A stretch of 61,030 nucleotides of DNA from Streptomyces sp. NBS 14/10 (GCF_002224125.1 NZ_NCSM01000050.1:1-61030); one strand, 5' to 3'; positions 45,151-57,799 are shown, counted from the stretch's first letter. Notes: generated by a model from the sequence alone, not told the origin. Made by a program: numbers and translations.

Positions 45151-45569
45151 GCGAGTCATATCTGATCGACACCAGTGCCTGCAACCGGCTGTTCCGGATC
45201 CCCGCCGTGGAGCGACGCTGGGCCGCCATCCTTGATGAAGGCCGGATGAGCGTATGCGAGATCACCGAGCTTGAACTGGTCCATGCCGTCGGCGGCCGCG
45301 AGGAACGGGCCGTACTGGAACGCTATCTCCACGACGCCTTCGGCTGGACCCCTGTGCCCGACCGTGCACTGACCCGGGCCCGGCAGGTACAAGACCTCCT
45401 CGTCACCTCGAGCTGGCACCAGGGACCGGGAGCAGTCGACCTGATGACCGCCGCCACCGCAGAACTGTGCGGGCTGACACTGCTCCACTACGACGCGGAC
45501 TTCGAAACCATCGCCAAAGTGACCGGACAACCCCACCAGTGGATCGCCCCACGCCGCAGCGTCGACTGA
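45147..45569 (+). CDS. vapC: VapC-type PIN domain ribonuclease toxin
   Basis: 140 aa from GTG 45147. PIN acidic residues: Asp in YLIDTSACNRLFRI, Glu in MSVCEITELELVHAVG, Asp in VDLMTAATAELCGLTLLHYD and ADFETIAKV. VapC toxins are Mg-dependent RNases that cleave tRNA or rRNA. Overlaps vapB by four bases; an XRE gene follows after 17 bp. All catalytic positions appear present, so the toxin is probably active. Confidence 0.86.
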   Translation: MSESYLIDTSACNRLFRIPAVERRWAAILDEGRMSVCEITELELVHAVGGREERAVLERYLHDAFGWTPVPDRALTRARQVQDLLVTSSWHQGPGAVDLMTAATAELCGLTLLHYDADFETIAKVTGQPHQWIAPRRSVD

Positions 45570-45586
45570 CAAGGACAACGGCCACT

Positions 45587-45895
45587 ATGGACCACACCAC
45601 ACACCCGGCCAAGCAGACGGACACGAGATCGCCCGAGAAGACCGCCACCCACGTCTGGGGAACCTTCCTGAAAAAGGCCCGGCACAGCCGAGGAATGAGC
45701 CAGCGGGCACTGGCCCGGGAACTGGGAGTCAGCCAGGCCCGGATCGCCCAGATCGAAAACGGAGCCAGCACCCCACAGATCGATACCATGGCCGCCTACA
45801 TCACCGCCCTCGGCGGCGAACTGACCCTGCGAGCCGACTTCCACGACCACGCCACCCAGACCACATGGCCCCAACCACACACCACAGAAAGCTGA
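45587..45895 (+). CDS. XRE family helix-turn-helix protein
   Basis: 102 aa from ATG 45587. HVWGTFLKKARHSRGMSQRA, LARELGVSQARIAQIENGAS and TPQIDTMAAYITALGGELTL are a HTH_3/XRE domain of the antitoxin-like type (HigA/RelB-associated groups). It is 17 bp after vapC and co-transcribed with vapBC, so it may regulate the operon or be the remnant antitoxin of a second toxin-antitoxin pair. Confidence 0.83.
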   Translation: MDHTTHPAKQTDTRSPEKTATHVWGTFLKKARHSRGMSQRALARELGVSQARIAQIENGASTPQIDTMAAYITALGGELTLRADFHDHATQTTWPQPHTTES

Positions 45896-45918
45896 CACCC
45901 ACACAGGTCGCCTTCACA

Positions 45919-46026
45919 CCTGTACGCCTGCGGCATGTCGGTGCGCAACATCCGCTCCCACCTGGCTGGCATGTATGACGCCCAGGCCTCGCCGGACCTG
46001 ATCGCCAAGATCACCACCTACTGGGT
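45919..46026 (+). pseudogene. IS256-family transposase fragment
   Basis: LYACGMSVRNIRSHLAGMYD, AQASPDLIAKIT matches the IS256 region LYAxGMSxRDIxxHLxExYG. Only about 36 codons remain before the next IS junction. Confidence 0.55.
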
Positions 46027-46118
46027 TGTTCTCTGCTGTTGGGCCGTTCGTCTGCCTCAGGCAACCCTGAACCTGGGCCTGCAGGCGTCGTACGATGCTC
46101 TGATCGCCATCCTGCGGC

Positions 46119-46374
46119 TGCCGATAAATCATCCACGCAGGTCGGGAGCCTGATCACGGATCTTCGGTTCTCCTCGACATTCACCCAAGTGCCGTCACCT
46201 GCACAGGGCCCCCGCGGCATCATGATCTGTCGTGCTGCTTGCGCCTGGCCTACCTCGCGCGACCAACGCCCTGGCGTTCCTACGCCGCCTGCCGATGAGC
46301 GACAAAGACAAGGACATCGAGATCCTCGTACTCCGGCACCAACTGCTGGTCCTGCAGCGTCAGGTCGGCAAGCC
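46119..46374. repeat. IS left-end repeat, copy 2 (partner 42115-42378)
   Basis: About 255 bp highly similar to 42115-42378, including a degraded transposase start (LRATNALAFLRRLPMSDKDK, EILVLRHQLLVLQRQVG) with a frame change near 46240. It ends at 46375, where another sequence begins. Confidence 0.75.
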
Positions 46375-46499
46375 CTGTGCTTGCCGAGAATGTCATCCGC
46401 CCTGGTCGGAGGCTTGTATGGGGACCGGCGGTCGTCGGCCTCGCCGCCCGGGTAGGCGCTCTCGCGTAGTCGGTGGTTCACGCGTCATGATGATCGACC

Positions 46500-46658
46500 G
46501 TGCTGCTGCGACTGGCCTACCTGGGCGTGACCAACACGTTCGCGCTGCTGCGCCTGCTGCCGAAGAGCGACCGGGACAAGGATGCGGAGATCCTGGCTCT
46601 CCGCCATCAGATCGCGGTGCTCGAACGCCAACTCGACGGATCCCGACTACGGTTCACG
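46500..46658 (+). pseudogene. integrase-core transposase, N-terminal fragment (third member)
   Basis: MLLRLAYLGVTNTFALLRLL, PKSDRDKDAEILALRHQIAV, LERQLDGSRLRFTPSG: the same family as 42232 but a diverged subtype. Truncated after about 53 codons. Confidence 0.6.
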
Positions 46659-46659
46659 C

Positions 46660-46800
46660 CGAGCGGGGCTCAAAGAGAGCATCGCCCACGTCGGCGTCAC
46701 CCGCGACGCCATCACGCTGCTGACCGAGGCGGACCAGCTCATCCCCGCCGACCTGGGTGACGCCCAGCTCTGCGAGGCCCTACTGGAAACCCTCCGATGA
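46660..46800 (+). pseudogene. C-terminal scrap of an unknown protein
   Basis: SIAHVGVTRDAITLLTEADQ, LIPADLGDAQLCEALLETLR, stop at 46800. A helical, soluble C-terminus, joined at its front to a transposase fragment. I do not recognise it. Confidence 0.3.
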
Positions 46801-46965
46801 CAGCCCCAGCCCAACGCCGAAGTCCAGGAGCAGCCGACCCACGACCAAGCGCCTGAAGTAACACCTACTGCCGGGCACTCTTGGTCACGGCGGTGACTGG
46901 GTGCCTTGTCTGGCGGCTGAGCGCCCGAGTCGGCGGGCCCCGCTCGCTGTGCGTACGGTGGAGGC

Positions 46966-47394
46966 ATGGCGAGATGGGGCCCAGCCTCCCTGGAGGCGGA
47001 GGGCGCTGCCATCCGGCGCCTGATCGCCGCCCGCCCGGAGGAGTACAACCGCCTCCTGGAGGAGACGAGGGGTGAGGTGCCACAGGAGCCGTCCGAGAGC
47101 TGCGCCTGCCTGGGCGCGACTGCCCTGGAGCTGGCGGATCTCCTCGGCCACGACAGACAGGGGCACCAGGTGCACCGGGCCTTGTGGTCGAACCAGATTC
47201 GCAGCGTGGAGGAACTGCTGCGTGTCCTCAACGAAGACGTAGGGCTGTACCACCTGCACGGCCAGGGGCTGGGGCGCGGCGGACTGGCGCGCATCCATGA
47301 CCGGGTGCGTCGACTGGGTGTGCCGGCGGTTGGTGCCCCGGCCGCGCTCACTGAGCGGCCGGGAACCTCTACGGAACCAACCCGGCCGTCGTGA
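46966..47394 (+). CDS. hypothetical protein with alpha-CTD-like C-terminal domain
   Basis: 142 aa. The N-terminal ~75 residues (MARWGPASLEAEGAAIRRLI, AARPEEYNRLLEETRG, CACLGATALELADLLGHD) are charged helices. Residues ~80-120, ALWSNQIRSVEELLRVLNED, VGLYHLHGQGLGRGGLARIH, DRVRRLG, follow the helix-hairpin-helix plan of RNA polymerase alpha-CTD (G-I-xSVxEL...L...G...xxxxI...+xxLG). The next gene, 235 bp on, is a full rpoA-like gene, which makes the resemblance noteworthy. No other family recognised. Inference only; a fold comparison would decide. Confidence 0.55.
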   Translation: MARWGPASLEAEGAAIRRLIAARPEEYNRLLEETRGEVPQEPSESCACLGATALELADLLGHDRQGHQVHRALWSNQIRSVEELLRVLNEDVGLYHLHGQGLGRGGLARIHDRVRRLGVPAVGAPAALTERPGTSTEPTRPS

Positions 47395-47628
47395 TCCAGC
47401 TCATCGAGGAGACCGACGGCCGCCGGCACGTTGCGCCAGACCTGGACCGCACGAGGCGAGGTCGTAGCCATCCTGGCCCGCGCGGTACGGAAGCATCTCC
47501 CCATGCCTGACATCGTGTGCGGCCGGTGATCCGCATCGCCCGTACTCTTGGCCGTACCGACATCGGGCTGCTGCGGCCCGGTGGGGCGGCATCACATGGC
47601 GGGTGCCGAAAACTGGAGGCAACATCTC

Positions 47629-48645
47629 ATGCTGATCGCTCAGCGTCCCACTCTCACCGAAGAGATCGTGGACGGGCACCGCTCCCGGTTCGTGATCGAG
47701 CCGCTGGAGCCGGGCTTCGGCTACACCCTCGGCAACTCCCTGCGCCGCACCCTCCTCTCCTCGATCCCCGGCGCCGCCGTCACCAGCATCCGGATCGACG
47801 GGGTCCTGCACGAGTTCACCACCGTGCCGGGCGTCAAGGAGGACGTCACCGACCTCATCCTCAACATCAAGCAGCTGGTCGTCTCCTCCGAGCACGACGA
47901 GCCGGTCGTGATGTACCTGCGCAAGCAGGGCCCCGGCGTGGTCACCGCGGCCGACATCGCCCCGCCGGCCGGTGTCGAGGTGCACAGCCCCGACCTGGTC
48001 CTGGCCACACTGAACGCCAAGGGCAAGCTCGAGATGGAGCTGACCGTCGAGCGCGGCCGCGGCTACGTCTCCGCCGTCCAGAACAAGCAGCAGGGCCAGG
48101 AGATCGGCCGCATCCCGGTCGACTCCATCTACAGCCCGGTGCTCAAGGTCACCTACAAGGTCGAGGCGACCCGCGTCGAGCAGCGCACAGACTTCGACAA
48201 GCTGATCGTCGACGTCGAGACCAAGTCCGCGATGCGTCCGAGTGACGCGGTGGCCTCGGCGGGCAAGACCCTGGTCGAGCTGTTCGGCCTGGCCCACGAG
48301 CTGAACGTCGAAGCCGAGGGCATCGAAGTGGGCCCGTCGCTGACAGACACCGCGCTGGCGGCCGATCTGGCGATCCCGATCGAGGAACTGGAGCTCACCG
48401 TCCGTTCCTACAACTGCCTCAAGCGCGAGGGCATCCACTCCGTGGGTGAGCTCGTGGCGCGCAACGAGGCGGACCTGCTCGACATCCGCAACTTCGGTGA
48501 GAAGTCGATCGACGAGGTCAAGGAGAAGCTGACCGGTATGGGCCTGGCGTTCAAGGACAGCCCGCCCGGATTCGACCCGACCGCTGCGGCCGCCGCCTTC
48601 GACGCAGGCAACCACACGGGCTTCGCCGAGACCGAGCGGTACTGA
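47629..48645 (+). CDS. rpoA: RNA polymerase alpha subunit paralogue (RpoA)
   Basis: 338 aa, normal length. NTD has the dimerisation and assembly features ([60 protein letters not shown]). [61 protein letters not shown] keeps the positions used for DNA binding in E. coli (Arg265-, Asn268-, Lys271-, Gly296-, Lys298-, Ser299- and Glu302-equivalents). The C-terminus ([15 protein letters not shown]) is shorter than in the S. coelicolor protein as I remember it. No rpsK, rpsD or rplQ is nearby; it lies among IS, toxin and integrase remains, so it is a second, ectopic copy. Confidence 0.87.
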   Translation: MLIAQRPTLTEEIVDGHRSRFVIEPLEPGFGYTLGNSLRRTLLSSIPGAAVTSIRIDGVLHEFTTVPGVKEDVTDLILNIKQLVVSSEHDEPVVMYLRKQGPGVVTAADIAPPAGVEVHSPDLVLATLNAKGKLEMELTVERGRGYVSAVQNKQQGQEIGRIPVDSIYSPVLKVTYKVEATRVEQRTDFDKLIVDVETKSAMRPSDAVASAGKTLVELFGLAHELNVEAEGIEVGPSLTDTALAADLAIPIEELELTVRSYNCLKREGIHSVGELVARNEADLLDIRNFGEKSIDEVKEKLTGMGLAFKDSPPGFDPTAAAAAFDAGNHTGFAETERY

Positions 48646-48839
48646 ACCGCTCCGACGGCGTCGTCACGCGGCTCGTTCTTGGAACGGCCGCGATCAGCAT
48701 GGTCGATCAGTTTGAGGGCTGGCGGTGGCCGTCGCTGGGAAGTGTTCGGGCGACGCGTTGTCGCCTCGCAGGTGGGGGTATCTCAGTGGACAGCACCGAG
48801 CAGAAAATAGATCAGCAGTTCGCGGAGCTTCGAAAGGAG

Positions 48840-48965
48840 GTCGGGCGCCGGCATCGCGACCTCGCAAGACGCCGTCATGCCGCCTTATCGCGGCCCAAGC
48901 GACCCGGTCGCCCTCGTACCCGTGCGGTCCATCCGGACTCTGGAACTGCGCCTGGCCAGGAAGAG
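48840..48965 (+). pseudogene. integrase-core transposase scrap
   Basis: GRRHRDLARRRHAALSRPKR, PGRPRT matches the LRWHRDLxRRRHAxLSRPKRPGRPRT linker of the same family as 42232, followed by LELRLAR in the next frame. About 40 codons. Confidence 0.55.
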
Positions 48966-49242
48966 TTCCACGAATACAGACATGCCCCGTGACCTGTACG
49001 GATGACGTATTCGGCAAACGCAGTGTCGCCGAGTTCGAGGCCGACGTCGTACGCGAGGTGCGTGGAGGGGCAGCTCACGAACCGCGGGCCCTCCGGGTCT
49101 CGCCGGGGGCGGCACGGCGGGCGTGGTCAGCAGGAACTGCCCCGAGGGGCACCATGAGGTCCTGTGGCGGCGGTCTGATTTCTCAGTACCCCCTGTATCC
49201 GGCCGGATGCGGAGTCGGCCGCGCCCGCCGATCCTTGTCCGC
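48966..49242. other. no gene recognised
   Basis: About 280 bp downstream of rpoA debris. Short frames on both strands without ribosome sites or motifs. Confidence 0.25.
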
Positions 49243-49532
49243 ATGAGTGAGACACCGGTGAGACAGCAGAGTACGGCCGCGTTCTACGGCCAGGCGGTGT
49301 CGCCTCTTTCGCTGTCGCCATGGCAGCCACCGCCATCGGGATCTTCCGGCTGAACGCCGACGCCTGGGTACGCGGCTTCCTGGCCATCGCCGTCCTCTAT
49401 CTGGTGACCTCCGCTTTCACCCTGGCCAAGGTGATCCGGGACCGGCAGGAGGCCGGGCAGATCGCCAGCCGGGTCGATCAGACGCGGATGGAGAAGCTGC
49501 TCTCAGAGCACGACCCCTTCGAAAAGCCGTGA
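49243..49532 (+). pseudogene. YiaA/YiaB two-helix membrane protein, single frameshift
   Basis: ATG 49243: MSETPVRQQSTAAFYGQAV, then near 49300 the frame breaks and the adjacent frame gives FAVAMAATAIGIFRLNADAW, VRGFLAIAVLYLVTSAFTLA, KVIRDRQEAGQIASRVDQTR, MEKLLSEHDPFEKP and a stop. Both hydrophobic helices and the DRQE segment are typical of YiaA/YiaB inner-membrane proteins. A one- or two-base change restores it. Internal ATG 49320 could still give a shortened protein. Confidence 0.7.
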
Positions 49533-49726
49533 ACCCTTCCATATTGCCCAAGACGTCGTCCCATTCGGCGAGTCTGCGGTAGCAGATCCTGCCAGCCGGG
49601 CCGGGCCGGGGATGCTCGATGCCGGCGGGAACGGGATTGACCAGGCCTGGATGAGATCGCGTAGCCTGGGCCTGGCCGCGCTGGGCGACCAGGCCCGCGG
49701 CGGCTGCTGAGGGCCGCAAGGGTTCG
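49533..49726. other. short intergenic, possible IS scrap
   Basis: The minus strand reads PAGRICYRRLAEWDDVLGNM, faintly like the N-terminus of IS5-type transposases (CYRRLxEW). Too short to be sure. Confidence 0.25.
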
Positions 49727-53194
<3,468 letters not shown>

Positions 53195-54241
53195 TCACTC
53201 CTCCTTCGGCGGAGCCGTGCTCTCCCGGACGGTGAGGGACGTCGCGATCTCCAGTCCGACCCGCGGCACATGGTCGCCGCGGCCGAGCGCCAGGGCCAGC
53301 TCGGTGGCGGCTGCCGCCATCTCGGCCAGCGGCTGATGGACCGTGGTCAGGGGAGGATCCGCCCAGGCCACGGCCGGGACGTCGTCGTAGCCCACCACGC
53401 TGAGATCGTGCGGGATGCGCAAGCCGAGCTCGCGGGCGGCCTGGTAGACACCGAGCGCCTGCATATCGTTCGCGGTGAACACCGAGGTGGGGCGATCAGG
53501 GCGGGACAGCAACTCGCGCGCCGCGGTGCACCCGTGCTCGCGCGTGAGTTGGGTCTTCACCACCAGTTCGGGTGCTGTCGGCAGACCGGCCTCCGAGAGA
53601 GCGGAGAAGTAACCGGACAGCCGGGCGCGGCAGTAGGAGTGATCCGGCCCGCTGATCATGGCGATGCGCCGGTGTCCCAGGTCGAGCAGATGCCGGGTCG
53701 CCGTCTGGCCGCCCCTCCAGTTCGTGGCACTGACGAACGGCACGTCGTCGGGCAGCTCGTCGATCGGGTCGAAGACGACGAACGGAATGCTCCTCGCCTT
53801 CAGCTGTTCCCGCTCCGCTTCGGAGAGCTGTGACACCGACAGAATGCACTGGGGGCGCCGTCCGACCGTGTCGTCGATCATCCCCGCCGAGTCGTGGAGT
53901 CCGAACGCGGACACCAGCAGCCCGAGCCGGTTCATGCGGGCCACGCGCTCGACACCGCGGATGATCTCCACGGCCCACATGCTCTCCAGCTCGCGGAACA
54001 CCAGCTCCACCAGGTTGCTGCGGCTCTTGGGAGGCTTGCGGTAACCGTACTCATGGATCAGCTGCTCGACCCGGGCGCGGGTCTCGTCCGACACCCCGGA
54101 ACGGCCGTTGAGGACCTTCGACACAGTGGGAACCGAGACGCCGGCCGACTCGGCGATGTACGCGATCGTCACCGACGCGGGTCCCGCGCCGAGCTCACTG
54201 TCGTCACCCGCCGAAGATCTTTCCGATCTGTTGTCCGGCAC
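53195..54241 (-). CDS. LacI family transcriptional regulator
   Basis: 348 aa from GTG 54241 (GGAAAGG upstream; the longer frame to 54598 lies in another gene). HTH with hinge: SVTIAYIAESAGVSVPTVSK, VLNGRSGVSDETRARVEQLI. Periplasmic-binding-like domain: LVELVFRELESMWAVEIIRG, GHRRIAMISGPDHSYCRARL, SVFTANDMQALGVYQAAREL, LRIPHDLSVVGYDDVPAVAW, PPLTTVHQPLAEMA. The 3' end faces the GH2/GH3 segment, so it likely controls these genes. An AGCGCT palindrome at 54299-54304 upstream is a possible operator. Confidence 0.88.
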   Translation of the reverse strand: MPDNRSERSSAGDDSELGAGPASVTIAYIAESAGVSVPTVSKVLNGRSGVSDETRARVEQLIHEYGYRKPPKSRSNLVELVFRELESMWAVEIIRGVERVARMNRLGLLVSAFGLHDSAGMIDDTVGRRPQCILSVSQLSEAEREQLKARSIPFVVFDPIDELPDDVPFVSATNWRGGQTATRHLLDLGHRRIAMISGPDHSYCRARLSGYFSALSEAGLPTAPELVVKTQLTREHGCTAARELLSRPDRPTSVFTANDMQALGVYQAARELGLRIPHDLSVVGYDDVPAVAWADPPLTTVHQPLAEMAAAATELALALGRGDHVPRVGLEIATSLTVRESTAPPKEE

Positions 54242-54446
54242 GCTCGCCTTTCCCCAAACCCTCGCCTGCTCCCACCGCCATTCTGACACCTCCCGTTGAG
54301 CGCTTGTGACTCGATCTTGAAGATGTATGCCGGTTGCGCCGGAGCTCCGGAACCCGACCTTTGCGGTAAGAGGCGCCGGAACGCTCTGTCGATGTCGGCG
54401 GTCAATGGGGCGTCGGAGCCCGCGGGCCCACGCGCAGCGCTCGCGG

Positions 54447-55139
54447 CTACGAGGCGCCGTCCCGGTCCAGGTGCTCGCGCAGCCACTGCTCGGTGGTGCT
54501 GACGTGCATGAGGGCGGCGGCCTGGGCGAGGGGAGCATCGCCGGCGGACAGCGCGTGGTAGATCGCCTCGTGCTCGGCCAGCGTGCGGCCGGCGGCATCT
54601 TCGTCGACCAGTCCGCGCCAGATACGCGCGCGCAGCGTCCGGCTCGCGATGCCCTCCAGCAAAGTGGCGAGCGTCGCGTTGCCCGTGGCCGCGATCACCG
54701 CGCGGTGGAACGCGGCGTCGTGCTCGTTGAGCTCCTCGACGTCGTCGCGGGCCACCTGCATGGCCTCCAGGTGTCGCTCCACCTCCGCAAGCCCCTCGGC
54801 CGAGATACGGCCGGCGGCCAGGCCGGTGGCGACCGGCTCGAAAAGTCGGCGGACCTCGGTCAGCTCCAGCAGAGTGTCGCCGCGCAACAGCTCCACCGCG
54901 GATCCGATGCCGCTCAGCAGCAGTTCCGGTTCCAGGCTGGTCACGTACGTGCCGTCGCCGCGCCGGATCTCCAGCACCCGTGAGACGGCCAGCGCCTTGA
55001 CCGCTTCCCGCATCAGATTGCGGGACAGTCCCAGCTCCGCGGCGAGCTGCTGTTCGGGTGGCAGCTTGGCACCCGGAGGAAGCTCGCCCGACTGGACGAG
55101 CTCCCTGATGCGGTCGATGGCCTTGTCGGTCAATGACAT
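54447..55139 (-). CDS. GntR/FadR family regulator with FCD domain
   Basis: 230 aa. The winged helix is AIDRIRELVQSGELPPGAKL, PPEQQLAAELGLSRNLMREA, VKALAVSRVLEIRRGDGTYV. The FCD domain carries the metal-site helices VRRLFEPVATGLAAGRISAE, LNEHDAAFHRAVIAATGNAT (D-x3-H) and RTLAEHEAIYHALSAGDAPL (H). FadR-subgroup members sense acids or sugar acids. Upstream and on the same strand is the fucosidase gene, 128 bp away, so it may govern sugar use. Confidence 0.88.
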   Translation of the reverse strand: MSLTDKAIDRIRELVQSGELPPGAKLPPEQQLAAELGLSRNLMREAVKALAVSRVLEIRRGDGTYVTSLEPELLLSGIGSAVELLRGDTLLELTEVRRLFEPVATGLAAGRISAEGLAEVERHLEAMQVARDDVEELNEHDAAFHRAVIAATGNATLATLLEGIASRTLRARIWRGLVDEDAAGRTLAEHEAIYHALSAGDAPLAQAAALMHVSTTEQWLREHLDRDGAS

Positions 55140-55266
55140 GCTGCGCTACCCCCTGCTCATCCCCGGGCGTCGGGGCAGCGTATCAATACATCCCATGTCT
55201 CCTCGAGGGACCGCCATGGCTACACAAGTCACGGACACACGCTCGCGTCCGCCGCGGCCGTATTGG

Positions 55267-57498
55267 TCACAGGGGTGTGAACGTCCACAGCAAGTTGGTG
55301 CTGTTTCCGTAGGTCCACTGCTTGGTGACCGACCCCGAGTCGACGTTGCCGCCACCGTCGAGGACCAGGCCGGTGGTGCCGTTGGCGATCGAACAGCGGT
55401 CGCCGCCCCGGTGGGTGATCGTCCACTGCTGGTTGGTGCCGCCGTTCCAGGCGGCCTGCCTGGCGGCGGAACCGTCTGCGGTGGCGCCCCAGCCGTCGGC
55501 GACCATGCCGTTCGTGCGGTTGACCAGCTTGTAGTAGCCGCCTGGGACCGCCACCGCCTGCCACTGCAGGTTGGAGCTGCCGTCCCAGGTCCATTGCTTG
55601 AGGTTGGAGCCGGAGGCGACGTTGCCACCGCTGTCCAAAGCGAGGGCGTTGGTGACGTTGGTGATCCGGAAGTGCGTCGCCGGATTGAACTGGACCCTCA
55701 GCGAGGTGATCTGGTCGTTGTTGCCGGTAATCCGCAGGTCTGGATTTTCGGTGGTGAAGGTCCAGGAGGTGCCGGTGAAGTTGTCCCCGGCGTAGCCGAC
55801 CACCTGGTAGCCGGGGGCCGGCCGCAGGGAGGAGAGGGTGCGCGCGCCCAGTCCGGCCGCGATCAGGTCGGCCGCCGTGTAGTCGCCGAGGGCGAGCACG
55901 GCGGCGTCGCCGCTGTAGTTGACCTCCTTGAAGGCAACGGCGCCGGCGAGCGGCCGCAGGCCTGGGATCGTGCCGGAGAAGGCGAGCTTGAGGACGTAGG
56001 CTCCCGCGCTGTACGGGGCCGAGGACGGCAGGGTGACCGTGAGGCCGGACGCGTTCTGGGTCGGCGTGGGCAGGTCGATGTAGGTGCCGGCGGTGGAGCC
56101 GAGCAGCTTCACCGAGGTCAGCGAGGAGATGTTGATCCGGTCCGAGTTGAGGGTCTTGATCGTCAGCGAGCTGCCGGGCCAGCCCAGGACGGTGGCGTAC
56201 AGGACGTTGTCGGCCTTGTTGCGCGTGAAGCGGATGTCCTGCGCGGTGCCGGCATGCGGGGTGGTGAACGAGCCGCCGCCCATCTTCGTCGGGCCCTCGC
56301 CGTACGCCGTCCAGGCGCGGGTCGCGTACACCGACTCGCCGAAGCGTTTCAGGTGGTCTCCGATGCCGAGCAGGATGTCCTTCTGTGCCTGCGGGATGGT
56401 GCCGTCGGCCATCGGCGCGATGTTCAGCAGCATGTTGCCGTTCTTGCTGACCCGGTCGATGAACGAGTGCAGCATCTGCGGGAGGGTGTAGTACCCGATG
56501 CCCTGGGTGTAGCACCAGCTGCTGCTGGAGATGCTGTCGTCGGTCAGCCAGTACGGGGTGGTGATGTCGGCGGGGCCGCCGCGCTCGTAGTCGAAGACCT
56601 CGCCCTTGCTGTTCATGCCGTCCTTGTACGTGGCGACGACCTCACGACCCCAGCTGCCCGCCTGGTTGTAGTAGTACGACAGGAAGTTCAGGCGCTCGGT
56701 CTCGTCAACGGCGTCCAGCTTGAAGTCCTGCCACAGGATGTCGGGCTGGGCCCGGTCGATGACCTCCTTGAGCTTGTCGAACCAGAGCTGGTTCTCCGCG
56801 GCCGAACCCAGTTGCCCGTAGAGCTTCTTGAGGCTGCTGTCCGTCTGAGCGGGAACGAATTCGTAGAAGCCGTTGAAGTTGTACGCATGGTGCATGGCCA
56901 CCAGCAACTTCAGGCCCTTGGCGCGGATGGCCGTGGAGAAGAGCCGCAGCAGGTCGAGACCCGGACCCTTCTTCACCGAGTTCCACTCATTGACCTGGCT
57001 GTCCCACATGGAGAAGCCGTCATGGTGCTCGGCGACCGGCCCGGCGAACCTGGCGCCGGCGTCGACGAACAGCTGCGCCCACTCGTCGGGGTCGAAGTTC
57101 CCGCCGTCCGACTTCAGCTTCGGCGCGAACTTCACGAAGTTGCCCGCCAGGTCCCGCGCTCCGTTGATGAAGTGGTGATAAGGCCAGGCCGATGGCTGGC
57201 CGTAGGTCGCGGTGTGATGTTGGTTGGCCCGGCTGCCGGCCTGGTACATGCTGCGCGGGTACCACTCATTGTCGAAGGCGGGGACGCTGAAAGCGCCCCA
57301 GTGGAAGTAGATCCCGAACTTCGCGTCCCTGAACCACTCCGGGGCAGGCGGGTGCTGGTCGACCGAGTTCCAGTCGGGCGTGTACGTGCTGGGCGCCGCC
57401 TGGGCGACGCCGACGCCTAACACACCTCCACCGGCGGCCGCCGCGGCCACGCAGGTGGCGCTGGCCAGGAACTGGCGTCTGTTGATCGAGCTCGGCAT
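55267..57498 (-). CDS. secreted alpha-L-fucosidase (GH29) with ricin-type lectin domain
   Basis: 743 aa from ATG 57498 (GTG 57504 also possible). Twin-arginine signal: NRRQFLASATCVAAAAAGGG. GH29 catalytic domain from ~40: AKFGIYFHWGAFSVPAFDNE, WYPRSMYQAGSRANQHH, AGPVAEHHDGFSMWDSQVNE, PDILWQDFKLD (nucleophile Asp region), NGNMLLNIAPMADGTIPQAQ. A beta-sandwich follows. The C-terminal ~140 residues have three Q-x-W repeats (NLKQWTWDG, RQAAWNGGTNQQW, KQWTYGNSTNLLW), a ricin B carbohydrate-binding domain. Releases L-fucose. FadR gene directly downstream. Confidence 0.9.
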   Translation of the reverse strand: MPSSINRRQFLASATCVAAAAAGGGVLGVGVAQAAPSTYTPDWNSVDQHPPAPEWFRDAKFGIYFHWGAFSVPAFDNEWYPRSMYQAGSRANQHHTATYGQPSAWPYHHFINGARDLAGNFVKFAPKLKSDGGNFDPDEWAQLFVDAGARFAGPVAEHHDGFSMWDSQVNEWNSVKKGPGLDLLRLFSTAIRAKGLKLLVAMHHAYNFNGFYEFVPAQTDSSLKKLYGQLGSAAENQLWFDKLKEVIDRAQPDILWQDFKLDAVDETERLNFLSYYYNQAGSWGREVVATYKDGMNSKGEVFDYERGGPADITTPYWLTDDSISSSSWCYTQGIGYYTLPQMLHSFIDRVSKNGNMLLNIAPMADGTIPQAQKDILLGIGDHLKRFGESVYATRAWTAYGEGPTKMGGGSFTTPHAGTAQDIRFTRNKADNVLYATVLGWPGSSLTIKTLNSDRINISSLTSVKLLGSTAGTYIDLPTPTQNASGLTVTLPSSAPYSAGAYVLKLAFSGTIPGLRPLAGAVAFKEVNYSGDAAVLALGDYTAADLIAAGLGARTLSSLRPAPGYQVVGYAGDNFTGTSWTFTTENPDLRITGNNDQITSLRVQFNPATHFRITNVTNALALDSGGNVASGSNLKQWTWDGSSNLQWQAVAVPGGYYKLVNRTNGMVADGWGATADGSAARQAAWNGGTNQQWTITHRGGDRCSIANGTTGLVLDGGGNVDSGSVTKQWTYGNSTNLLWTFTPL

Positions 57499-57519
57499 GG
57501 ACACATCCCTGGGGCGGAG

Positions 57520-57799
57520 AGGAAGAGGGAATCAGGGGACAGCAATTGGCGTGGCTGCTTGTGCCTGGAGCGTCGCTTGTTATGCACGAAGGTCGACCAT
57601 GTCTCCCTGGGATGTCAACGGGCGTGCAGGGATGAAAAGCGCCACATGGCCAGTCAATTTGCGTGATTTATACCTTGAGATGCATGTTTGTGACTGCTGA
57701 TACATGGCATGTCTGGCAGCTACTTCGCGACCGATCCCATGCCGTCACCTTGGGTGCACCCTGAGCTGGAACTTGCAAGAGATCGAGCGAGGGGCTGGA
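57520..57799. other. promoter-side intergenic, nothing firm
   Basis: Upstream of the fucosidase start. No clear box; the AT-richer stretch 57640-57715 (TGATTTATACCTTGAGATGC and neighbours) may hold the fucosidase promoter. Confidence 0.3.

Noticed and set aside
54583..57420. 945-codon open frame on the plus strand
   Set aside because: Antisense to the FadR and GH29 genes, which have clear domains on the minus strand. High GC makes long antisense frames common.
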